Shown: one piece after another, positions 1 to 6,307 of the stretch
Layout of the letters: every line of letters starts with the position of its first letter
Numbering within the stretch: the stretch's first letter is position 1
Assembly: GCA_013002425.1 (NCBI GenBank)
Contig: JABDJQ010000603.1
Span: 1-7,883, forward strand
DNA from: Gemmatimonadota bacterium
GTDB lineage: Bacteria > Orphanbacterota > Orphanbacteria > Orphanbacterales > Orphanbacteraceae
Direction: 5' to 3'
DNA length: 7,883 nucleotides
Made by a program: the position numbers and the translations under genes
The notes under the pieces: generated by a model
Told to the model about the DNA's origin: nothing
Seen by the model: the letters and a program-made list of their open reading frames with translations, nothing else
Database searches by the model: none

Positions 1-1
1 C

Positions 2-775
<774 letters not shown>

Positions 776-821
776 GGCCGAAACCGCGCCGAATCGACTG
801 TTTTTCCTCCTTCCCGTGCCT

Positions 822-912
822 GGAAACCCCTCGGGGCAACGCCCCTCTCTGCCGATCCTCGGAATAAGACGGAAACGTGATTTTTCGGGCAACCCCGGCG
901 TGCCGATCCCCG
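822..912 (+). repeat. Two imperfect copies of a ~50-nt leader motif upstream of the YW-D repeat gene
   Basis: Two copies of an ordered series of blocks lie in the 181-nt gap between glnS and the next gene. Copy A has GGAAAC (822-827), CGGGGCAAC (832-840) and TGCCGATCC (850-858) followed by TCGG. Copy B has GGAAAC (871-876), CGGGCAAC (886-893) and TGCCGATCC (901-909) followed by CCGA. The offset between matching blocks is 49 to 54 nt. Copy A also contains a small perfect hairpin, GGGGC-AAC-GCCCC (833-845). Shared order of three blocks with variable spacers suggests a structured RNA or a protein-binding array rather than a simple duplication. I do not recognise it as a named riboswitch. Confidence 0.55.
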
Positions 913-956
913 ATGAGTGGGATGAAACTCACACACCGCATGAAGGAGATCGGCTC
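900..956 (+). promoter_or_regulatory. Ribosome binding site and possible SD-sequestering helix before the gene at 957
   Basis: The Shine-Dalgarno sequence AAGGAG is at 943-948, eight bases before the ATG at 957. The stretch GATCGGC (948-954), between the SD and the start codon, is the exact reverse complement of GCCGATC in both upstream motif copies (851-857 and 902-908). With copy B the pairing extends past one C-A mismatch so that C910-C911 pair with the SD bases G945-G946. A local hairpin TGAGT/ACTCA (914-918 with 927-931) lies within the loop. Seen directly: the complementarity. Inferred: that the RNA folds this way and gates translation. Confidence 0.35.
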
Positions 957-1595
957 ATGAACAGGGAAAACGCGTCCGTTTCACACAACCCGGCCCTCCG
1001 TGCGCGCGCCCATGCGATCCGGCGTCCCGCGCGTTTTCCGATGCTCGTACTCTTCCTGTATCTCGGCGCGCTTCTGGCGTGGATCTCGGCCAAGCCGATC
1101 TTCGCGGGCGACGTCGTCATCAACGGCGAGGCGCTCACGGCGTCGGAAGCAGCGATGCTGTCGAACATGGCGGGCGCACCGATTCCCCCCGGCGACTACT
1201 GGTACGATCCGGTATGCGGCGCCTGGGGATATCGCGGCGGGCCGTGCATGGGCTTCGGCCGGGCCGGAGTCGCGGTCGGCGGGGAACTGGCGCAGGACGC
1301 CTCGACTGGCGGTACCGGCGTATTCGTGAACGGACGCGAGCTGCATCCGTATGACGTGGCCGCGCTCAAGAACTGCACCGGCGTGGTCTATCAGGGACGC
1401 TACTGGCTCGACGCGAACGGAATCGGAGGCTTCGAAGGCGGACCTCCGCTCTTCAATCTGGCGCAGATGTGCGGCAAGAGCGCGGGCGGGCGCCCGGGCA
1501 AGAGCAAGCTGCTGAATTACGGCAGTGTCATGGCCGGCGACGGCTTCATCGGCTTCATCGACAGCGAAGGACGTTCGTTCTCGAGCGGGGGATAA
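957..1595 (+). CDS. Exported protein with two 'YW-D' repeats, function unknown
   Basis: A 212-residue protein. The ATG at 957 is chosen because AAGGAG sits eight bases upstream; an in-frame start further up (816) lacks such a site. Residues 1-26 are arginine-rich, and 29-50 form a hydrophobic segment ending in KPIFA, read as a signal peptide or membrane anchor, so most of the protein should lie outside the cytoplasm. Residues 53-100 and 122-168 are two copies of one repeat: V-x-NG-x-x-L, a short helix-like stretch, then a G-x-YW-x-D turn and a GGP ending (YWYDPVCGAWGYRGGP; YWLDANGIGGFEGGP). The tail after residue 178 is basic, then glycine/serine-rich and ends SFSSGG. Four cysteines (87, 97, 140, 172) could form disulfides. 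Similar YWYD-type repeats occur in uncharacterised exported bacterial proteins as I recall them, but no function is known to me. It follows glnS in the same direction but is probably separately transcribed. Confidence 0.8.
   Translation: MNRENASVSHNPALRARAHAIRRPARFPMLVLFLYLGALLAWISAKPIFAGDVVINGEALTASEAAMLSNMAGAPIPPGDYWYDPVCGAWGYRGGPCMGFGRAGVAVGGELAQDASTGGTGVFVNGRELHPYDVAALKNCTGVVYQGRYWLDANGIGGFEGGPPLFNLAQMCGKSAGGRPGKSKLLNYGSVMAGDGFIGFIDSEGRSFSSGG
1113..1460 (+). repeat. Two-copy protein repeat (NG...YW-D...GGP) inside the exported protein
   Basis: Repeat 1 is encoded at 1113-1256 and repeat 2 at 1320-1460. Conserved positions are V..NG..L, an alanine-rich stretch, G.YW.D, a glycine five or six residues later and a GGP end. 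The DNA copies have diverged, so this is an old protein-level duplication and not a recent DNA repeat. The linker between them (residues 101-121) is glycine-rich. Confidence 0.75.
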
Positions 1596-1610
1596 GATCC
1601 TGCTCCCCCG
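1586..1610. terminator. GC-rich hairpin between convergent genes, possible bidirectional terminator
   Basis: CGGGGGA (1586-1592) pairs perfectly with TCCCCCG (1604-1610), leaving an 11-nt loop that contains the TAA stop codon of the plus-strand gene. It lies where the plus-strand gene (stop at 1595) and the minus-strand run (last stop at 1630) converge with a 34-nt gap. No T-run follows on either strand, so a classical intrinsic terminator is not supported. The position and symmetry make a termination or mRNA-end-protecting role plausible. Confidence 0.4.
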
Positions 1611-1629
1611 ACCATTCGATTCCGGCGAT

Positions 1630-2160
1630 TCAATCCACTGAAAACGTCGTTCTCACCGGCGGCGGATTGCGCAGCGTCTGCTGCACTACGCAGCAATGCT
1701 CCGCGCTCCCCTTCAGTTTCTCCAGGATCGCGGGGCTCGTTCCCTCTTTCGCGCGCATGCGCACGCTGCAGCGAATGGCCTGGAAGCCGACCGGGACATC
1801 TCGCTCCATGCCGAGAGTGCCGCGGAGATCCGCATCGGCCGTGACTTCCACTTCGAGATGCTCCAGTTCCACGCCGAGCAGATCGGCGACCATGCGAATC
1901 GTCGAGTCCTGACACGCGGCAAGTGCCGCACAGAGAATGTCGCCCGGCGTCGGAGCGTCATGCAAACCGCCCACGCCGGCGTGCACGCCGACCGGCACGG
2001 TCACGCCGCACCCATCCATCGGTTCCACCCGAGAGTGAAACGGGTCACGGGGATCCGTGCCGGACGTTCGCGCGTGATCGGTGACCATGGCTGTTTCAGG
2101 CGAGGATCTGTACTTTGCCCGGAGCGGTTTCTGCTTCTCGGCGACATCGGATTGGTTCAT
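1630..2160 (-). CDS. OsmC/Ohr-family thiol peroxidase-like protein
   Basis: A 176-residue cytosolic protein of the OsmC/Ohr superfamily, whose members reduce organic hydroperoxides with a pair of reactive cysteines. The family signatures are visible: GGLHDAPTPGDILCAALAACQDST around residues 64-87 with the first active cysteine at 83, and EHCCVVQQTL around 155-163 with the second at 156. The usual 'CPV' is 'CCV' here, so a third cysteine (157) sits beside the second catalytic one. The ATG at 2160 is preferred over an in-frame ATG 12 codons upstream because AGGAG (2166-2170) lies five bases before it and because it overlaps the upstream gene's TGA as ATGA. It is the last gene of the minus-strand run. 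The coupling implies co-expression with the M20 hydrolase. The substrate is not predictable; some OsmC relatives are not peroxidases. Confidence 0.9.
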   Translation of the reverse strand: MNQSDVAEKQKPLRAKYRSSPETAMVTDHARTSGTDPRDPFHSRVEPMDGCGVTVPVGVHAGVGGLHDAPTPGDILCAALAACQDSTIRMVADLLGVELEHLEVEVTADADLRGTLGMERDVPVGFQAIRCSVRMRAKEGTSPAILEKLKGSAEHCCVVQQTLRNPPPVRTTFSVD

Positions 2161-3308
2161 CGCTTCTCCTCTGGTGAAGTCCCACGGCTTTCGCATGCCC
2201 GGACAATGATTCTCATATAAAGTTCAGCTGCAATCGAAATGAGGTCGTCAGGGAAGTCGTAGTCGGGATTGTGGAGATCGGGCACGGTCTCGCCGGCGCC
2301 GATCCCGAACAGCGCGGACGGCGCGACTCGTGCGAAGCGGCCGAAATCCTCCGACCATCGGAACGGTCGCTCCATCTCCCGCACGGGGAGCGGGGCAGCG
2401 GAAGCGCGCACGATCTCCACCGCGTCGAGCGCATTCACGGTGGCGGGAAAGACATCTTCGTACTCGATCGAGCCGGTGATCCCGGCATCCGCCGCGGCCT
2501 CATGAACGATTCGTTCCGAGAGCGTGACGAGCTCCCGCATCGTCTCGTCCTTCTCGGCCCGCAGCGTAGCCCAGATTGCGGCATGCCCGGGCGCCGTTCC
2601 GAACGCCTTCTCTCCGAGACGCGCGCCCGCAATCGTAACGAAGGCCGTTTCACCCGAGCCGCCAGCCTGCAGACCCGCCAGGCCGTCGATGATCCGGCAC
2701 ATCGCGCCGGCCGGGCTGATCCCGCTCTCGGGCTGCGCCGCGTGCGCGGTCTTACCCGTCAGGCGAACGCACATCCCGCGCGAACCACAGGCGAACGTGC
2801 CCGCGCGCAGAATGACTTCGCCGAGCGGATAGCCGGGCAGGTTGTGGAGTGCGAAGCAGAAGTCCGGTCGCATCTCCGCAAACCGGGAATCGCGCATCAC
2901 GCCGGCCGCCCCCTCACCCGTTTCTTCCGCCGGCTGAAACAGCAGAATCACGCGCCCGCGCGCCGGCCGGCGCTTCGCCAGCGCCGCGCCGACCGCGGCG
3001 AGAATCGCCATATGGCCGTCGTGGCCGCACTTGTGTGAGACGCCGTCGAACCGTGAGCGGTGGCTTACATCGTTCGTTTCCTGAATGGGGAGGGCGTCGA
3101 GTTCGCACCGGAGCAGGATCGCCGGGCCCGGCGCCTGCCCCGAGAACGTGATAGCGAGTCCGTGCCCGCCGAGACCGCCTATGATCTCGTCCGGCAGCAG
3201 AGGTCGAAAGAAATCGACGAGAGTGCGCGCTGTCTCCGACTCGTGCCCCGCGAGTTCAGGGTTCGCGTGCAGTTGCCGGCGAAGAGACACGATAGCGTTC
3301 ACGCGCAC
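2157..3308 (-). CDS. M20D-family metal-dependent amidohydrolase (hippurate / N-acyl-amino-acid hydrolase type)
   Basis: A 383-residue cytosolic enzyme of peptidase family M20D, which hydrolyses N-acyl or aromatic-acyl amino acid conjugates with a two-metal centre. Family motifs in order: RRQLHANPELAGHE (10-23), RCELDALPI (67-75, with Glu where most relatives have Asp), HKCGHDGHM (92-100) giving likely metal ligands Cys94 and His96, FQPAEE (124-129) with the catalytic/metal glutamates, ALHNLP (153-158) with His155, GKTAHAAQPESG (185-196) in the dimerisation domain, SEDFG (319-323) and the C-terminal LHNPDYDF (345-352) with His346. The length is normal for the family. The GTG start directly follows the upstream gene's TGA with no gap and no clear Shine-Dalgarno, implying translational coupling. 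Its TGA overlaps the next gene's ATG. The substrate is unknown; amino acid or peptide conjugates, or acylated xenobiotics, are all possible. Confidence 0.92.
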   Translation of the reverse strand: MRVNAIVSLRRQLHANPELAGHESETARTLVDFFRPLLPDEIIGGLGGHGLAITFSGQAPGPAILLRCELDALPIQETNDVSHRSRFDGVSHKCGHDGHMAILAAVGAALAKRRPARGRVILLFQPAEETGEGAAGVMRDSRFAEMRPDFCFALHNLPGYPLGEVILRAGTFACGSRGMCVRLTGKTAHAAQPESGISPAGAMCRIIDGLAGLQAGGSGETAFVTIAGARLGEKAFGTAPGHAAIWATLRAEKDETMRELVTLSERIVHEAAADAGITGSIEYEDVFPATVNALDAVEIVRASAAPLPVREMERPFRWSEDFGRFARVAPSALFGIGAGETVPDLHNPDYDFPDDLISIAAELYMRIIVRACESRGTSPEEKR

Positions 3309-3890
3309 TCACTCAGGCCCGATCGCACCCGCGGCCGGCCACTCCGTATCGCCGACACGCTTCAGGTTCATTTCGAAAAACCGGATCGGCTCCTGATCGG
3401 GCATGATCCGGTCGCCGACTTCGTGCCAGACGCCGTCTTCGACGACAGCCGTATAACGGATCGTCATCGGACCCGCGGGGATTTCCCACGTAAACCCGTT
3501 TGCGGTCGGCGCCAGAACGAAATCGCCGACGTTTCCCATCGCATACGAATGCATCGTGTACGACTTCGTGGCGGGCGAATAGGAGATCGTGGCGAAAGCG
3601 TTGAAGGAAAGGGAGCCGTCGGCGTCGTAGCCGCGCCCCTCGATTACTTTGACGGCGCCGTCCAGGAAAGGACCGACCCTCTCGGTCTGTGTAAGGAAGT
3701 GCTTCTCGCCGGTCGGAAGCACCGTCCAGGCTTCACCGCGCCAGATTCCGTCCATGAACGAAAGCGCGGCCATCGCCTCCTGCTGCGCCGCAATCGACGC
3801 GGCAGGATCCGGGCGTCCCTGCCCCCGGGCGGGCGACCAGACGACAGCGATTGCCAGAATGACCAGAACTGCTTTGCGATACACGATCAC
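3309..3890 (-). CDS. Exported DUF1579-like protein
   Basis: A 193-residue protein with an N-terminal signal peptide (hydrophobic residues 6-19, likely cleavage near residue 23 after SPARG), so it is probably periplasmic or secreted. The mature part carries the opening pattern of DUF1579-type, lipocalin-like beta-barrel proteins: FMDGIWRGEAW (45-55), then TERVGPFLDG (69-78), ISYSPATKSYTMHSY (102-116), alternating strands, and VEDGVWHEVGDR (150-161). No catalytic motif is visible and the family has no settled function. The GTG start at 3890 is supported by GGGAGG (3896-3901) five bases away; a second GTG two codons on is less well placed. It follows the 69-aa membrane protein after 24 nt and abuts the M20 hydrolase start, so it sits mid-operon. 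The N-terminal domain of the propeller protein at 4210-5574 looks like a divergent relative. Confidence 0.75.
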   Translation of the reverse strand: MIVYRKAVLVILAIAVVWSPARGQGRPDPAASIAAQQEAMAALSFMDGIWRGEAWTVLPTGEKHFLTQTERVGPFLDGAVKVIEGRGYDADGSLSFNAFATISYSPATKSYTMHSYAMGNVGDFVLAPTANGFTWEIPAGPMTIRYTAVVEDGVWHEVGDRIMPDQEPIRFFEMNLKRVGDTEWPAAGAIGPE

Positions 3891-3914
3891 GATCGCCTCC
3901 CGTTCCCGTCGAGC

Positions 3915-4124
3915 CTACGTCTTGCTCTGCTTCCGCGTCGAGAAGCCGAACGGCGTATAGAGGCCGCACGAACCGTAGCAGCCCGTGAACAGAAAGACGA
4001 GGGCGATCACACCGCACACGATCGCGACCGTGCCGCTGATCACGCCTGTGAAATAGAGCACGGCGATCGCCAGCGCCAGCAGAACTCGTACTCCGCGGTC
4101 GATCGCTCCCATGTTCTTCTTCAT
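3915..4124 (-). CDS. DUF2892-family small inner-membrane protein
   Basis: A 69-residue membrane protein of the DUF2892 / YgaP-transmembrane type. The family pattern is clear: MKKNMGAIDRGVRVLLALAI at the N-terminus (conserved N...DR..R), two hydrophobic helices at about 12-28 and 30-48, then C-x3-C-x-LYTPFG-x-ST (49-62), which corresponds to the usual 'CPLY-x-x-G-x-ST' end. The two cysteines (49, 53) are near the membrane surface. The ATG at 4124 is chosen over an in-frame ATG 23 codons upstream because AAAGGAAA (4131-4138) lies six bases before it and because the family starts with this MKKN motif. Its role is unknown; in other bacteria the domain is found alone or fused to rhodanese. It may begin a sub-operon, given the 85-nt gap upstream. 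Confidence 0.85.
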   Translation of the reverse strand: MKKNMGAIDRGVRVLLALAIAVLYFTGVISGTVAIVCGVIALVFLFTGCYGSCGLYTPFGFSTRKQSKT

Positions 4125-4209
4125 GACCGGTTTCCTTTCGTTGAAACAGAAATCATATCTCCGCATGCCGGGCAGAATACTTCGTTGCCGCATCCTGCTC
4201 GTCTCGAAC
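4125..4209 (-). promoter_or_regulatory. Intergenic gap with weak hairpin and -10-like hexamer
   Basis: On the minus strand this 85-nt gap contains TATGAT (4152-4157), a good -10-like hexamer 28 nt before the 69-aa gene's ATG, but no convincing -35 box 16-18 nt further up. It also holds an imperfect 8-bp stem with a 2-nt bulge (4165-4174 pairing with 4186-4193), which could end or stabilise the upstream propeller transcript. There is no T-run after the stem. An internal promoter here is possible, not shown. Confidence 0.25.
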
Positions 4210-5574
4210 TCACCTTACCTGCCGAACGGGGCGCCATGCGGGATCGTGATCGCGCCCCGGGTGGTCGGTCAGGCGCACCCGGTCGGTTCCGTCCGGACGC
4301 ATTCTCCACAGATTGTACTGCTTCCCCTGTCCGGTGCAGTAAATCATCCACGTTCCGTCGGGCGACCAGGCGGGATAGTAGTCGCCGCCGCCCCCCTCCG
4401 TGATCGTCTCGAGGCCGTTTCCGTCCGCGTCCATGATCAGCACGTCGGCGCCTTCGCTGTGCGTGCTGTGAAACGCGATCCGCTTCCCGTCCGGCGACCA
4501 CGCCGGCCCGGAGTCGAATCCCTCGCGGTCGATCAGACGGCGTTCGTTCGAGCCGTCGGCGTCCATCAGGAAGACCTCGCCGTTCCCTGCGTGCGATGAA
4601 TCCGAGGGATCCTTGAGTTCGCGACAGAAAGCGATGCGCGCGCCGTCCGGCGACCACGCCGGCATCTCCTCGTACGCGCCGTTGTTCGTCAGACGTCTCG
4701 CATCGGAACCGTCGACGTTCATCACGTACAGTTCGCGACCGTCACCGTCGCGATCCGAAACGAAGAGCAACTGCTTCCCGTCAGGTGACCAGTCGGGCGC
4801 CGCGTCCTTCGCCGGATGGTTCGTCAAGTTCACGAGGCCGGTACCGTCCGCGTTCATGAGGTAGATCTCGCTGTTGCCGTCACGGTCGGTCTGAAACGCC
4901 AGCCGCGTTCCGTCGGGGGACCAGCATGGCGCGTAATCGTACGCCGCGTTCATTGTCAGATTGACCGGGTTCGTGCCGTCGGCCTGCATGAGGTAGATCT
5001 CGAAGTTTCCGTCACGGTTCGTCGAGAAAACGACTTCCCCGGCCGGTGTGGAAGCTCCCGCAAGAGCCGGAACACGGCGATACGTCGCGTGACCGAAACG
5101 CTGCCATACGTCATTCCGCAGAACGAAGTCCTCCACTTCCACGGTACCCGCTCCTGTCACACGGTAAGCCGTTCTCCCCTGCTCCGTGGTCGGCGTTCCC
5201 CAGATTACCGTCAGTTCGCTCCCGGCGGCCGTGCCCTGCAGCGGCTGCACCACGCCGCGGGAGTCGAACCAGGTACCGTCGTAGAGTCCGCCCTCCTTCG
5301 GTTTGTAGTAAGCCTGCGCGGTCATGACGCGATCTTCGGCATCCGGAATCCGCATTCTGTTCTCGAACGTGAGGCGAACGAATCTCTGCCCGAGGACCCG
5401 CTCCCACTGCATGGAAAATGACGCCGGGGTTCCGAAGAGCTTCCCCTCGCCCTTCCACTCGCCGATCAGATCGTTCATGACTGAACTTTCCTGCGCCGAG
5501 GCGCGATTCGTGAGCGAGAAGAAGATGAGCAGAGGAAGAACGAGCAGGAACAGAACGAACGGAGCGCGCTTCAT
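4210..5574 (-). CDS. Exported fusion: N-terminal DUF1579-like domain plus six-bladed PD40 (TolB-like) beta-propeller
   Basis: A 454-residue exported protein. Residues 1-27 are a signal peptide (hydrophobic 5-21, ending ASA). Residues about 33-167 resemble a DUF1579-type barrel (LIGEWKGEGKLFG, SMQWERVLGQRFVRL, AYYKPKEGGLYDGTW, then VLRNDVWQRFGHATYRRV). Residues 180-450 carry six PD40 blades, each of the form IAF-x-S/TDRDGN-x-EIYLMNADG-x-x-x-x-LT...PAWSPDG. The PxWSPDG motifs end at 222, 266, 311, 363 and 407 and a degenerate PAWRPV closes the sixth, so spacing is 44-45 residues except blade four, which has a roughly 7-residue insertion (DPSDSSHAG). Such propellers act as periplasmic protein- or ligand-binding platforms, as in TolB, but this is not TolB: it lacks the TolB N-terminal domain. 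The start at 5574 is supported by AGGGGA (5581-5586) six bases away and by an ATGA overlap with the upstream gene. Confidence 0.88.
   Translation of the reverse strand: MKRAPFVLFLLVLPLLIFFSLTNRASAQESSVMNDLIGEWKGEGKLFGTPASFSMQWERVLGQRFVRLTFENRMRIPDAEDRVMTAQAYYKPKEGGLYDGTWFDSRGVVQPLQGTAAGSELTVIWGTPTTEQGRTAYRVTGAGTVEVEDFVLRNDVWQRFGHATYRRVPALAGASTPAGEVVFSTNRDGNFEIYLMQADGTNPVNLTMNAAYDYAPCWSPDGTRLAFQTDRDGNSEIYLMNADGTGLVNLTNHPAKDAAPDWSPDGKQLLFVSDRDGDGRELYVMNVDGSDARRLTNNGAYEEMPAWSPDGARIAFCRELKDPSDSSHAGNGEVFLMDADGSNERRLIDREGFDSGPAWSPDGKRIAFHSTHSEGADVLIMDADGNGLETITEGGGGDYYPAWSPDGTWMIYCTGQGKQYNLWRMRPDGTDRVRLTDHPGRDHDPAWRPVRQVR
4225..5034 (-). repeat. Six tandem PD40 propeller blades at DNA level
   Basis: The six blades recur every 132-135 bases, except one unit of 156 bases. 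The segment coding WSPDG stays similar in nucleotide sequence (plus-strand forms near CCGTCCGGCGACCA recur at about 4357, 4488, 4646, 4778 and 4912). This is an internal coding repeat and could misassemble or recombine to change blade number. Confidence 0.75.
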
Positions 5575-5903
5575 ACCGCTTCCCCTCCCGCCGCGGCCGG
5601 CGCTGCTTCGTCGAATTCGAACAGGAGGCCGCCGCTCCACCTCACGACGAAATTGTAGATGAACGAAGTGATCAGCCCGGTGATCCAGCCCATCACGAGT
5701 CCGAAAAACGGATAGGCGACGACGAGAAGGAAGGGGAACATCGCTTCAGGGGCACCGCCTCCTCCTCCCGCCTGGGAGAAGATCGCGGCAAGCAGGAAGA
5801 ACGGGAGGGCGATCAGCGCGAAGACGCTCATGAGCAATGCGTATACCAGGGCTGCGACATTCGCCGTGCGCATCGGCTCCACCCGCTTCAGTTCTCGTTT
5901 CAT
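5571..5903 (-). CDS. Small membrane protein with two hydrophobic segments, family uncertain
   Basis: A 110-residue inner-membrane protein. The ATG at 5903 is chosen because GGAGG (5911-5915) lies seven bases upstream; an in-frame ATG 18 codons earlier has no such site. Residues 1-12 are charged (MKRELKRVEPMR), 16-42 form a first hydrophobic segment, a glycine-rich loop follows (45-50, GGGGG), and 56-86 form a second long segment that may cross the membrane once or hairpin. The end has FIYNFVVRWSGGLLFEFDE (81-99), a pattern I recall from uncharacterised small membrane proteins that finish in 'YN...GG...E', then an alanine/glycine-rich tail. It overlaps the propeller gene by 4 nt (ATGA), so the two are translated together. 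The membrane protein may help localise the exported propeller; that is inference from coupling only. Confidence 0.8.
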   Translation of the reverse strand: MKRELKRVEPMRTANVAALVYALLMSVFALIALPFFLLAAIFSQAGGGGGAPEAMFPFLLVVAYPFFGLVMGWITGLITSFIYNFVVRWSGGLLFEFDEAAPAAAGGEAV

Positions 5904-6032
5904 TTTCGGTCCTCCGTTTCGTAGGTAAGCGCCTGCGGCGTCTCGATCGTCTCCCACCGTTCCCGCCGGAACTCACGGTCCGTCAGCGCGCTACGCTCCC
6001 CCTCTGCCCAGACTGAGCAGTTTGCGGAAGAG
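5904..6032 (-). other. 129-nt gap within the minus-strand run, with one imperfect hairpin
   Basis: No gene is seen here on either strand. On the minus-strand transcript, GGAAC (5968-5972 on plus) can pair with GTTCC (5959-5963) over a 4-nt loop, extended by ACC/GGT (5956-5958 with 5977-5979) across a 4-nt bulge. Without a T-run it is more likely an mRNA-stability or processing element than a terminator. No clear -35/-10 pair was found, though the gap is long enough to hold a promoter for the membrane-protein/propeller pair. Confidence 0.25.
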
Positions 6033-6200
6033 TCACGTTCCGCCGACGGCGCCGATCACGAGCACGACACCGAGCGCGGCAAGAACGGCCCGCGCCCAGA
6101 TTACCTCGATACCGCCGAGAAGTGCGTACGCGATCGCCGCGATTCCCATCAGGAGATTCACGATTCGGTCGACTTTGTTGAGAGCGGGATTCAGTTCCAT
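6033..6200 (-). CDS. Very small membrane protein, DUF2892-like
   Basis: A 55-residue membrane protein. The ATG at 6200 is preferred over in-frame ATGs 5 and 27 codons upstream, because GGAGGA (6208-6213) sits seven bases before it; the ATG five codons up in fact overlaps that Shine-Dalgarno. The N-terminus LNPALNKVDRIVNLLMGIA resembles the DUF2892 opening (N...DR...L..G). Two hydrophobic helices follow at about 12-29 and 33-52, ending in a GGT tail. It lacks the cysteine-containing CPLY-type end seen in the 69-aa protein, so it would be a truncated or divergent member. It is the first gene of the minus-strand run and diverges from the alcohol dehydrogenase gene. Function is unknown. The gene call is good and the family assignment moderate. 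Confidence 0.75.
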   Translation of the reverse strand: MELNPALNKVDRIVNLLMGIAAIAYALLGGIEVIWARAVLAALGVVLVIGAVGGT

Positions 6201-6241
6201 CGTGAGTTCCTCCATCGTTCCGGGCAGAGACGCGCGCAAGA

Positions 6242-6260
6242 GAGTATGAAGAACATACTC
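6242..6260. promoter_or_regulatory. Perfect 7-bp inverted repeat in the divergent promoter region
   Basis: GAGTATG (6242-6248) and CATACTC (6254-6260) are exact reverse complements separated by AAGAA. The dyad lies in the 166-nt region between the divergent 55-aa gene and the alcohol dehydrogenase gene, 41 nt from the former's start and 106 nt from the latter's. Its size and spacing suit a dimeric regulator's operator. It could also form an RNA hairpin in a minus-strand leader. No regulator gene is visible in the window. Confidence 0.4.
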
Positions 6261-6307
6261 AGGATAGCAGAGAATATTCATCGAAACGGGATCCGATTCG
6301 TCAAGCC

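Noticed and set aside
822..912. Cyclic-di-GMP (GEMM) riboswitch
   Set aside because: Fragments such as CGGGCAAC and TGCCGA recall GEMM ends, but the GACGCAAAGCC core and the receptor helix are missing in both copies.
1020..1106. Twin-arginine (Tat) signal in the YW-D protein from RRPARF before the hydrophobic segment
   Set aside because: The consensus SRRxFLK is not met; arginines are scattered over the whole front region.
1696..2220. Plus-strand open frame of 174 codons
   Set aside because: It is antisense to the OsmC gene, which has both catalytic cysteine motifs.
2271..3038. Plus-strand open frame of 255 codons
   Set aside because: It is fully antisense to the M20D hydrolase, which has all its family motifs, and the translation shows no recognisable pattern.
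3060..4403. Long plus-strand open frame of 447 codons
   Set aside because: It runs antisense across parts of four recognisable genes. Its translation is arginine/aspartate-rich without domain features, as expected for an antisense frame in GC-rich DNA.
6004..6020. Palindrome CTGCCCAGACTGAGCAG as a LexA-type operator
   Set aside because: It is imperfect, has the wrong spacing for CTG-N10-CAG, and lies beside the end of a gene rather than at a clear promoter.
6271..6304. Sigma-70 promoter for the minus-strand run from TTGACG (6299-6304) and TATTCT (6271-6276)
   Set aside because: The spacer is 22 nt, too long, and no acceptable -10 lies 16-18 nt from the TTGACG.
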